A stretch of DNA of 64,000 nucleotides from assembly GCF_932526225.1 (NCBI RefSeq), contig NC_064042.1:8962540-9026539 (forward strand). Reading direction: 5' to 3'. The notes under the pieces are model-generated. The model was not told where the DNA came from. It saw only the letters and a program-made list of their open reading frames with translations, and searched no databases. The stretch is from Nematostella vectensis (taxonomy: Eukaryota > Cnidaria > Anthozoa > Actiniaria > Edwardsiidae). Shown piece after piece: positions 17,721-64,000 of the stretch (position 1 is the stretch's first letter; each line of letters begins with the position of its first letter). Position numbers and translations under genes: made by a program.

Positions 17721-20700
17721 GTGTGAACATAAACAGAGACATCCCCACTTATGCTTAAGTTCCTGTGAGAGATAAGTGATTCTTTTCACCCCTCTGCCCT
17801 CCCTTTTGATACATACACCACCCTTGGAATGTCACTTGAGAACAGCCAATGAACCAAGTCTAATCCCCTCTCGCACACCTAGAATGAGGATGATATAGGT
17901 CCTTTAAGCAGTGGTCTTGCACCCATATAATTCCCCTACCTTCAGAAAGCACCCGAAAAGACTGGGGGGTCTATATAAACCATCGCACAAATTTTTACAT
18001 TGGCGGGCGCTTCCAAAAGTCTCTATTGTGGTAATTTTTTTTGCATTAGGATCTCAGGATAAACTACCATATTTTCAAATATAAAGGAGTTTTCGCAATT
18101 GCATTACAGATTGAATCCTACAAAGGATGATTTGGACGAAATCAGGCAAGAACCAATCAATGCATAACGTTATGCCATGATATGAGATGCTAGGGGAAAT
18201 CGGTTGGTATCATGGCAGTTTTATATACAAAAAAAAAAAAGAAATACATGTTTCTATTAGACAATATTTCGAAGTTACTGCAAAGGAAATATTCTGCGTT
18301 TGACAACACTCGTATCACTCTTTATCCTAAAAAAAAAAGCGAGGTACGAGCCCATTTCTGTCATCGAGATCGAAATTCTTCCAAATGTTTTTGAGAGGGG
18401 CAGGAAGTAACCGTGACGTCACACGCTGCTTTACAACCAGGTGCTCGATATTTCCTGTCGATGGAAAGACGACTATCTCTGCCAAAAAAAAACGACCGTT
18501 TGTTGCTGCAAACGCGTTCTTTATCAATCGTATTAGACGCCAATAGACATAAAAGAGATTGCGAGGTATTTAGCTGTTGGAACGGGTCGATTTTAAGGAG
18601 TTTTTGTTTCATCTGAGGCCGTTTCCGCCGGAAGAATACAGCAACGAGCATCGAGGTAAAGCGCGCTGGTTTGAAATGTATTTCCACTTGATTAAATAGA
18701 TCTCTCGATGATGTAGTCAATCGTAAGTCTTACTGTTTGCCTAAAGTTATTTTTGGTGTTTTTCAGTTCTGTTTAAATCGAATGAATTTCAAGTAATAAT
18801 TCAATCACTCTAGCCTTGCCTCTGTTCAAAAGAGAGTTCCGTTTCGAGGTAAACACAGAAAGCGGAAAAGATCAGATTGCTCCATGATTTTACATGTAAG
18901 ATACGAATGTATACCAGTATATTCTTGTTTTATGTAGAGAGATAGGGATTGTTTCTCTGCTGTTTCCAAGGAAGGTATCTGCTTGTCTTGATACTGCATA
19001 GTTTACAATTTGCCTATTTGCTCGAGAGGCAGATAGAAGCGAGTATGCTCTCCTATTCAAGTCTAAAGAAGGGTCAGATAAGTTAAGAAAAGACTAGTTA
19101 GAGAGTCTCCATTACTAATAGTAAAGTAAAGGTTTTAAGTGTTGCTCATTTTATTCATTAATGATATACAAATATTGTTCGTTTTGTATCGTGGTAGGTT
19201 TATTGCTGTCAAACATCTTCGGTTTGTAAGGTTAATAAAAGCAGTCCCTTATGTTGCTAGGATAGTCGTATCCTTGGTTTTTGAAGAAGGCTCTTCTAAG
19301 AGGCTCTCTTTTAATCAGAGAGGCATACTGAAGGCACCCTGTCAAGCCCAAATTTTTATTATCATAGAGGAAGTCTCAGTCATTCCTTGTATTTGCTAAC
19401 TGGTCAGATGTTTTTTCTCCATACCACCACCTCTCATAAAATGTCTAACTCCACCCGCTATCTACAGCCCTGATTTTGATGTCTCATCAAACAAGAAAGC
19501 GCCTAAAACACAGTGCTTGTATGTGTTTGATATAACATCAAATCCTCATGAATAGACATTATATTTGTGGACACCTTATTAGCTATATCTACTTAGTAAA
19601 GATAGTTTGCAGTACTGTCTGTTCCTTGTTTTGTGTAGTGGCTGTTGTACTTTTGCTTTGTTTTCATGACCAAAGCAAGAGTGCTTGAAAAACTTTTAGG
19701 CTTGCTGTTGACATTGATCCAATCTTTTTGATAAGATACTGTATGGGCCGCATCATGCAGAGAGATACCAAACAATGTCACTAGAAACAAACAGATTTAC
19801 TTTTGTAACTGACTCAAACCAAAAAACACATTGTATTGTTATCAGGACCCTTTTTCATTGAGATGGCTAACATGGAAAGGCAATAATAATAGGACAGATT
19901 CATTACTGTAAAGCTAGAAAGTCTAGAACACTGTAGGTAACCAGTCCATTCTTGGTGTAATGCAACTCAGCTTAACCGAGCATTAAAACTGAAACTGAAA
20001 CCATTGTAAAAAACAGACTCATTTGAAATTGGTACTCTAAACTTTGTGCCAGTCCATCAGATGAACTTAAGACTTGAAAGAGCTAGAGCAAGTACTTTCA
20101 AGTTGTAGGAAAGAGCTTTTTATGATACCAGCAGCTATGTGAAATGAAGTACAAAGGATACCTTGTTCACATGATCTTATCTAATTGATTATCTGCTTTT
20201 CTGTCCAAAGTCACAAGTTAACGATTTGAGAGTGCAATTTGATATATTACTAATAAAAAAGACCATCATTTGCTGGCACTTTCAGTTTAAGTTTTTTCTG
20301 TTGAAGTTTTAGTCTCACTTTTTTAATATTTCCAGTCGTTTCTTGTAGACCACAGGACTACCGTAATACTTAAATGCTTGCATATATGGACCAATCAAGT
20401 TTGACCATATTTTCGTGCAAATTGTTGAGAAATTGGCTCATACTTTGGAGCCATTTTCGCGCAAGTTTGTAAGTTGGCGTTGTAAATCATGCCGGCCACA
20501 ATATAAACTTCAAGGCTCATCAAAGAGAATTTTTAGGCGCTCTGTGGTCAGGATACGATGGAATAAAAATTCTGGCCTCTCAAAAAGTAGTTGAAATTGA
20601 TGTTCTTAACATCAAACCATTAGTCCAGTCAATCTAGTGTTTTATCAAAAAGTAATTGCAACACAAATAATTTCGAAAGTGAACAGCGCGAAAATTTAGA

Positions 20701-21163
20701 TCAAAGTTTTCACCATTTTATCATATTTTATCAAATAGATATAAACTGAGATTGTACAAGTGTTATATCGATTGAATATATTATTCAGAATATTTTTTAC
20801 AAAGTTGAATGAATTTCTGGAAAAACAGACTTACTTTACTGATCTTTTCTTTCGCTTTACGACAGGGTACCCAACAACAATTAGAGAACAAAAGAACACA
20901 CACATCTTCGGCAAAACTCTGTGATTTGCTGATCAATCCATCCCACACCCCTCATCCCATACCCCTCCCCCCCTAAAATAATCTTCCGGTTTTTCAAGTC
21001 TGGGGGTTAGCAGGTATGTAAAGTGCACACATTAGGCTTTTGCTTATGCATGTGCAGTACATACTCGAAAAGTGTGAACATAATAAAAAACAAAATCAAG
21101 ATTACAACCTGAGCTTAAGATTATTATACTACATATAAGCTAACTTTCATGTTCCTTTCTCAG
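17721..21163. other. Region between the two ETS genes
   Basis: No coding exon is convincing. Around 18350-18730 the sequence is relatively CpG-rich and ends in a donor-like CAATC/GTAAGT at ~18720-18731. That would suit an untranslated first exon and promoter of the GABP-alpha-like gene, whose first coding exon begins right after an acceptor at 21163. The rest is AT-rich and would be intron 1. Confidence 0.4.
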
Positions 21164-21165
21164 GT

Positions 21166-24100
21166 ATGGAGTACACAGAGGGAGTGTCAAGTTGCGAGAG
21201 TGTACAGCTAATCGTTGTTCAGATCACAGCTACTTTGTCTACCAAACAACTGGTTCATGTTGTGGAGGAAAATATAGGGAAAAAATTCGATAAAGTTGCA
21301 GTCTTCTTTAAAGACATCAAGGTTAGTGGGCCATTGCTGCTTTTTTTGCAGATCCCTGCTCAGCAAATTAGTATGCATTAACTTTTAATACAGATATCTA
21401 TTGACTAGCATAGAAAACACAACGACATATTTCTGACAAAGCATTTACTTTTTTTTACAAATCATTTAACAACAAATTTGCAGCAATATGTCTTTGTTAG
21501 TCTTAACGCTCTGCAAGCAAACTACTTACCACTTTACTTCGCAACTTCGCAAATGAATTTACTAAGCCAGAAGTTTAATGTCTTTGCAGACATGTAGTGG
21601 AGTGGGACGGACAGGTCTTCGATATTTGAGTCCTTCTTCAAATTTGCTTTTTCTCTTTTACTTTGCCGTGCCTCAAAAACAGTGATCAGTACTGTCTTAG
21701 ATGGCAATGTACTCTCTTCCTTGAACACACAGAAATGATCTGTTGCCATCTCGACGGTATGGCAATGACTAAAAATAATTTGCATTTTGGCTTGTTGTTT
21801 TCCACTCATGCTCTTTCTTCTCTTTAGGGACGCACCACATTTTTTAATGCAGCTTAATTACCGATTGCACAACAATAAGAAGCATACTATCTTTATTGTA
21901 TTCATTTCACAAGTAGTATAAAATATTTGTGTCTGATCTGTATGGGCAATAACAATAGCACGCCTGCGGTGACTATTTGCAGTATTTCCTTGCATTTGTT
22001 TTAGTAAAAACATATCTCACATTTATTTTTTTACAGTTGGTTTCAGATTTATCACTGCAGGAGCAAGGTCTAGGAAGTGGAGAGCTTAAATGCACACTGA
22101 CGCTACCTCTATCAACAAAAGGTATGACATCTATCTCAAAAACCCTTGATTTATCAACTTTCCAGATACAGCTGAACCTAGATACAGCCTACTTGCAAGC
22201 ACTCTCCTGGTGTTTTCTTTACCATGTTTACCCCCCAAGTCATTCTGGCCACACACGAGTTGGGAAGGAGGCTAAGTGTAGAACAAAACAAGAAAGCGGC
22301 AACGGCTTGGGGCATCCAAGGAAAAAAACCTGTGTTAACAGTTGTAAGCAGACTATACTCAATATAAATCATATCCATAGCATAACAATGATGATTTCAG
22401 GTCTATGCAACTAGCAGTAGAATGCCATATCACGAAAGTAAAGTTTACTGTTATATAACTTTTTTAAGCAGAACCAGAAGTGAATAGGATAGAACTTCTG
22501 AGTGTTGACCCTGCAGTTCAAGAATCAGGAACTGGTGAGCACCCTGTTACTCTGCTTGCAGACTATCCACCTTGCAGACTTCCAGCTACATGATGCCCTG
22601 TCACCTCTGCACACTTTGCTACATGACATCCCGCACCCCACTTGTGTACACCTCGCCACACAGGGGCGGCTGAAGGAGCGCCCCCACCCCACTTTTCTGA
22701 GGGGATGTTTCTTTAGATATATATGAACGTTTTTTTAAACCAATGGGTTCAAAGCGGTATATATGCAAACGACAACAAATTTGTTGAACAGTTTAAAATC
22801 CCGCGTTCTTATCAATAGGATTTGGAACCACCATCCACCCCTCCCCTGAAACCACCAACCACCCCTGAAAACACTACCCAATTTTCGCTCCCCCCCCCAC
22901 TTATGGGACCACTCCACTGCCCCAGCTATATGACACCCTGGTACATGACACCCTGCCACTCACCATATGTTATACCCTGCTACATGGACATGACGGAAAA
23001 CCTTGAAAACACGCAATTCCAGATAGAGAGAGAAGACACAGTTTCTTACAATGGCTAAAGGTTTCTTGTATTACGGACTGCTTTTCAAAACACAAATAAC
23101 ATGAGGCCGAAGTGCACATAATCAGATTTTGGCTTTTTAAGATAATTTTTCCTTGATCATCATTGCCCTGTGTATCAGTTCAGGGACGAAAAGCTCAAAT
23201 TTCAATGACACTTTACAAAAAGTCGCATCAATTTGAAAAAAGTGGCACTTGAGATTTTGTTTGCTATAAGTTACTAAGAAATTCTCCGCCTTATTTGATG
23301 TGAAATGGGCTTATTTGGAGTGTCACGTCATGTTTTTCTGTCATGTCTGCTACATGATGTCGGTGCAGATACCCTGCTGCCTGGCAATCTTTTCTATTGG
23401 TGCCAATCCTTTCCCTTTGGAAACTAAGTTTTTTTTCCTTTCCCTTAAGAAAATAAGTTAAACAACTCAAACTCACATCTTTTTTTAAAGATGAGGCACC
23501 CAAGATAGATGGAGATGAAATAGCTGCAGTTCAGCCTACAGGTTAGCAGTTTATTTGGTATTTTTGTCTATCACTTTGCACAGATGTTGAATTTATATTC
23601 ATACCATCTTTCACCACAGAAATAGCTGTACTTGATTATCAGCCAACTAAAAGGGAAGACACTGCTGAAGAAGAACTGATCCCCAAGAAGAGACGCAAGA
23701 GTTCAGTATCTAATGGATTACCTAAAGGTCAGTTAAAAAAAGAATTGTTTTGTTTTGTTTGTTTCTTTTTTAATAATGAAATATGACATATTGCCCTGCA
23801 GCCAAATTGAGGCCAGCAGAAAGCCAACAGGTTTCAGTGATCAAAAATGGTGAGTCAACGTTTGGTTTGCTGCCTTTCTATGTCATGTTTCCATTCTTGC
23901 TTACTTCAGTTAACAATTGTTGTGCAGGTACTGAGCCAACTACTGCACAGGCCTGTTCAGTAGTTGGCATGGCAATGCTTGGTAGTGCCTGTGTTTGATG
24001 TTACCGGGTTCTGAGTTTCTGAGTTCTGGATTCCTTAGTTTTACCAACAGAGCCTGCTTCAAAATATTGGTGGGGGGGGGACAGAAACATTAAGAAAATA

Positions 24101-26589
24101 TTGGGGGGGGGGAGAGACATTAAGAAAATATTTGGGGGGGGGGGGGGAGAAACATTAAGAAAATATTTGGGGGGGGGGGACAGAAACATTAAGAAAATAT
24201 TGGGGGGCACCGCAACCCCCACTGGTCATTTCCTTGTATTTCTTTTTTAAATATTAGGGGGTAGGGGTTGGGGGTTTTGCTGACCGTGCTCCAGCTCCTG
24301 CTATGGCCCTTCAAAATGAGTTGAGTTAGCTGGTTGTAGCCCCTATGGACCTAATTCATGGTTCTCTGACCTTCTCATTTCGTATGTATACAAATCCCTC
24401 CTTTTCTATGTTCTTTGTGCTCTTTTTTCTCAATAATTGATTCTTACCAGGAATGTTTCCAGGGTCTGTTTCCAGGTCTTTTTTGTGTGTGGCAATTCCC
24501 CCTTTCTTACCAACTACTTTGTGCTTGCTTCTCAATGATTGATCTCTTCCAGGAGCTGACAGCCCTGCAGCGAACAAGACCCTTGATGGTACGGGTTTTC
24601 TTATAGATACATATGTTGCACATGTCCATGAATCGTGACCCACAAAAACACATCCACAGAAAGCTGTAGCATTCTTGTTTATGTGCCTGGAAATAATTAC
24701 ATTGTTTTGAGATCACAGGATACAGTCATTGATACATAGATTTTCGAGATAATTGTTTTGTATTCATTGCCGCCTTAACTTGCAATAGGTGGATTGTCTT
24801 GAAAGTACATTACTGTCGAATTTATTCAAAGAGGGGTTCATTTGAACCTTTGACTTCGAACAACTGACTCTCGTTGTCACTTATTTACGGCTATAGCAAG
24901 AAAACTACACTACTGTATGAATACAGTACAAAATTGTTGTGCTATAATGAAATAATCTCCCTGTCGACACTAGAGCTTTTACGTGGGACCTCAAGTCCTA
25001 AAGAACCCCTTATCACTCAAAAAGCTGTATTAATAACGTTATGAAAGTCTCCTAATTAGTTAATGAATATAAATAAATAAATTATATTTGTTAGCAGAAT
25101 CTGCAACTAGTGGTGAGGATGACGACTCTAAACCCCGGAGTATTGACGGAAAGACCCCAGGGAATAGATCAGGTATGTACTGTACAGTAGCTCTCATATA
25201 GGACTATCAATGGATACGGTTGAAGAAGATTTAGTGTCATTTCAAAAAGCTCAAAAGCAGTCAAACAAATGTGGAATGACCAAAATAACAATCCTGGTTA
25301 GGTTTATTAAACGAGCTTTGATCTTTTAGATAAGTATAATATTGTGGTTTGGGCGTATCACATCGAGAGGATGGAAGTGGATTGAAATTTGACAATTACA
25401 GTTTTGAGTTTATTAGGAGCCTTACACAGCCATAACTGCGACGGCAAGGAAAACGTCGAGCTCCAAAAACTTCAAAAAGTAAAGGAAATATCTTTTTTGC
25501 TCTTTTGGGGCGGACCCAGGAGATCCAAAAAATGGGGGGGGGGGGGGGGGGGGCTGAAGCACCGGTTTCAAGAAATTTCCTGTATTTCCTTATATTACTT
25601 GTTATTTTTAAGTTTAATATCTGAAAATAGGGGGGGGGAGGCGCTCGGCCCACCCCTAATTCGATCCGCCTCTGGTAGAAGGGCTAGCTCTCTAAAAGTC
25701 AGCAAACTGCTCGATTTTCACAGAGGTGAGAGAACATTTCAACCTTGTGTTGATTTCTTTCCCTATCCCTAAGCATAAAAGCATTTTACTCTCGTTTTCC
25801 TTGCCGTCGCCGTCGTCTTGTATAAGGTCCCTATTCCTTCTTCTTCCTGGGAGCCCGCATCCTTCTTTTTGAAGATTCTTGTGGGATCGCAAGGTGAACG
25901 ACTTGTGCAGTGCAAAAAGCGTTAAATTAAATGATAAACAGTGTGAAGGTGGTGATAAAACAAAAATGTGGTTTGGTTAAATGTTAGCTGGCTAGATGTT
26001 CCAACAGCCGGCCATTAACGGCTGCAACGCTAGGGGCCATCGCCAAATAATCTGGATCCAGTCCCGGATTGTCCGATGGACATACGACATTTGGTGTTAG
26101 ATGGAGGTTGAGAAGGGAACTTCGGAGCTAATGCAGTTGAGGTTGTTGGTTATAGGAGATCGATTGATCCAAAATCAACAAGGTCATATTTGATCTTCTA
26201 GAGCATACTAAGCCGTTTCTTCCCCAGGTAATAATGGTCAAATCCAGCTATGGCAGTTCCTGCTGGAGCTACTAACCGACAAGACGTGTCGCCATTTGAT
26301 CATGTGGGTCGGGGAAGAAGGAGAGTTCAAGCTTAACGACCCTGAGCAAGTAGCTCAGCAGTGGGGCAAGCGGAAGAACAAGCCTGCCATGAACTACGAG
26401 AAGCTGAGTCGGGCTTTGCGCTACTACTATGACGGGGATATGATACACAAAGTACATGGAAAACGCTTCGTTTACAAGTTTGTCTGCAACCTCAAGAATC
26501 TGCTAGGTTACACAGCCGGGGAGCTCAATAAACTTGTGACGGAGGCTGCTGAAGCTAATATCGAGATGAGCGCTGCTTTAGCTGTCTGA
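21166..26589 (+). CDS. GABPA: GABP-alpha-like ETS transcription factor
   Basis: Ten coding exons join in phase: 21164-21321 (ATG 21166), 22037-22121, 22472-22534, 23491-23541, 23620-23727, 23802-23849, 23938-23991, 24553-24588, 25098-25172, 26228-26589; 345 residues. The C-terminal exon starts [16 protein letters not shown] and contains [18 protein letters not shown] and [18 protein letters not shown]. This matches the GABP-alpha ETS domain, including the linker PGNRSGNNGQ preceding it. The first two exons resemble the ubiquitin-like OST domain. PKKRRK is a likely nuclear signal. Vertebrate GABP-alpha is ~454 residues and has a Pointed domain between OST and ETS; none is seen here. All junctions after exon 2 are phase 1. 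The small middle exons are less certain than the first two and last two. Partner GABP-beta is not in the window. Confidence 0.85.
24055..24215. repeat. ~40-bp G-run tandem repeat in GABPA intron
   Basis: Four units of the form AAAATATT, 7-12 G, (A)GA-AACATTAAG in the intron between exons at 23991 and 24553. The G-run length varies between copies. Confidence 0.75.
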
Positions 26590-28708
26590 TCTATTTCTAG
26601 TAGTGTACAAAGTGTATATATTGTATCAACGTGTATATCATGTAAGTCAGGTTAGATAAGAACTGGAAATCGATGTGTGATTGTGTACGTATGAGTGGAA
26701 TATGCTCGCAACGACTACAACCGAAACTGTAAAAACAACCGTAACATTATGTTGAAAACCTAAGCAGCAACCACCTCTACAATAACAACTGCAAAAACAT
26801 AAAACGAGCAGCTAAAAGAACAACAAAACCAACTACAGCAGCAAGAATGACAAAATTAACGTTAAAACCAGACGCAACAAGCTAACAACAGAAGTAATAA
26901 AAGAACAATGACGGAATAACAGAAAGGGCAGCGATTAGAGCAACAATACAGAGGCGAGGGTTAAAACCGATGTAAGGAGTGCCATTGGCATGTCTCATAC
27001 GCATCAAATGTGCATAAACAGGCGCACAGTTGAAAGGTTATGTTCCTCCCTTGCTTTACCTTGGGCTCCAGAGGTTCAGTCAGGCAACAGAAACTAGAGT
27101 TGATTGTCTTTTGTAGACTTCTACGGATAGAGTATATTGTAATAAAGAACTGAAAGGCAGGTTGGTTTTCATACAATGCCTTTTGAACAGTGATGTGTGA
27201 AATAATAAAACGTGGAACAAAGATAAAGTTTTGTGTGTGTAACCTTTCCTTACTGTGAGTATGCTTATCTTATTTTTTATCGGTTTATCTTTCGAAGGCT
27301 CCTAGTCCGGGCTTGTACTCTCGTTCCTAGTTATAATTAAGAACCAGTAACTGTTAGGATCGCCTTTTGAATGCTTTGCACTAGTAATGACTCGAATAGA
27401 AATTTAGCATAAGTCCGCTCAATAGAGCAAAAACTATGTAAGAAAATAACGTTGGCGTATTTCCAGTGGTACTCTTCAATGCCCCCCCCCCCCCCCCCCC
27501 CCTTACCATTAGGTGAACTGACTAGGAAACAAGAAGTTTTAGGAATCAGGATCACCGCGGTAATTGTCGATATACAATATTTTGTGTGAAATTGATAGTG
27601 TTTCCAGTGTTTCCTATATCATTTCCTATAGGAAATGATGTCAGAATAGAACGGAATTTGTGTTAGCTATCTGGCTACCCATGAGAGCGTCAAATAGGGC
27701 AAGGGTTTCTTTACTGAAGGAGTATTTGGCCGTCAAAAGCAAATAGGCGCTTAAAATTCTTGTAAACACGTGTCTTTATTTTTATATATAAAAAATAAAA
27801 TTTCCTCTGAAAAATTAAATTTCTTCTAGAATAATACAATTGCAAAATACTAGAAAATTTCATTCAATGCTTCATGATATGATAATATCCTATGCTATGC
27901 TTTACTAAATAGACCTATATCGTTTCAATAGAGCCTTTATTTTCCCTGTACACTTAAGCGATGCCCATGGATCAGTTCATACAAGCGGCCCTTTCCAGAT
28001 AATGAGGGGACCTTTGTTTGCAGCCGCCTTGCAAGTTTTTGTAACTTTTTTCTCGTTCCTTAGCGATTAAGCCTGAACCAAAACATCCTTGTTAAAAGGG
28101 CTCTGAATGCGCTAATTTGGTAAGGGAAATGAAAGACGTCTTAAAGCGGACGCAGATCTGCTAAAGCCTCGCTTTCGCGCCCAAATTCCACAGGACCCCC
28201 ATTATCCGAAAAGCGGCACATTCAATGTATGACCCATAAGAGCTTGGAAGACTCAAGTTCCGTCTAGTTCCAGGCCCAAGTTCAGTCTAGTTCCAGGCCT
28301 CTCTCACTAGCCAAGGCTGGTGGCTTTTAGCAGCTCAGGCCCCGGCGCAAGCCACCGGGTCCGGCACAAGCTGACAGTGCTGAATAACGTATGCGCATGC
28401 GCGTGCTCTGGCGAAAAACAAGCACAATCGTAGTGTTGAATCGTTCGAGTGAAGGTACGAAAGGCTGACTTCAGTTGCTGTTTTGACTAACTGTACAGCA
28501 TTAAAACCATACTGTACAAAAGATGACAGATTTGTGTGATAACGAGGGAGTCATAAAGAAAATTATATCCTTATGTTTGGTCTAGTTTTCTTAGTATTCG
28601 CCAAAATGTGACAGTTCGCCGTAAAATGCCACCATTTCAAAACAAAAAGGCTGGTTTAACCGCGCGGTACTGGAACTAGTCTTGCGTTTTTCAGCACTGT
28701 CACCAAAG
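26590..28708. other. GABPA 3' UTR and convergent intergenic gap
   Basis: The GABPA 3' UTR likely ends after the AATAAA at ~27204-27209 and includes an AAC/CAA-rich stretch (26730-26930). A 22-bp perfect palindrome centred on CCTATAGG lies at 27618-27639. A poly-C tract is at ~27482-27502. A short duplication (TCTAGTTCCAGGCC) is at ~28263-28300. No gene is supported. Confidence 0.55.

Positions 28709-64000
<35,292 letters not shown>

Noticed and set aside
21534..21809. 91-codon minus ORF in a GABPA intron
   Set aside because: No family resemblance, and composition like surrounding intron.

Overview
This is eukaryotic DNA: intron-rich animal genes with GT-AG junctions, AATAAA signals, a tRNA-headed SINE-like repeat, MITEs and large minisatellites. 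Protein content (glutathione reductase, PI-PLC X, two ETS factors, an ABCC/MRP transporter) plus the intron density suggest an invertebrate metazoan. A cnidarian, perhaps a sea anemone, is my best guess from general resemblance; it is not proven here.

Layout: 1-1.0 kb is non-genic and ends in a SINE-like element. 1.0-4.3 kb (-) is the 5' part of a CH-like-domain gene, divergent from glutathione reductase (4.9-10.8 kb, +, 14 coding exons all joined in frame). 11.5-12.5 kb (-) is a single-exon PLCXD gene, divergent from an ETS gene (14.1-16.6 kb, +), which is followed in tandem by a GABP-alpha-like ETS gene (21.2-26.6 kb, +). 28.7-45.8 kb (-) is the 3' half of an ABCC transporter (NBD1, TMD2, NBD2; 17 exons, every junction in phase). 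Its introns hold a decayed CXC-domain gene (32.5-34.8 kb), a 17-bp minisatellite (39.2-42.4 kb), smaller satellites and MITEs. From 45.8 kb to the window end, and beyond it, the upstream ABCC intron is an 18.2-kb array of about 319 copies of a 57-bp unit.

The most striking observation is that this 57-bp unit is the 3' splice junction of the ABCC Walker A exon: branch-point-like sequence, pyrimidine tract, AG, and the first ~16-20 exon bases. The unit is 19 codons and lacks stops in the coding frame for about 59 copies, so splicing to any of those acceptors would keep frame into Walker A. Smaller tandem amplifications of exon edges occur at the NBD2 signature exon (acceptor side, 119 bp; donor side, 149 bp) and at a CH-gene exon (donor side, ~114 bp). 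Amplification of splice junctions is therefore a recurrent theme in this window.

The very long ORFs across the 57-bp array on both strands are most simply by-products of a stop-free repeat whose length is a multiple of three, not new proteins.
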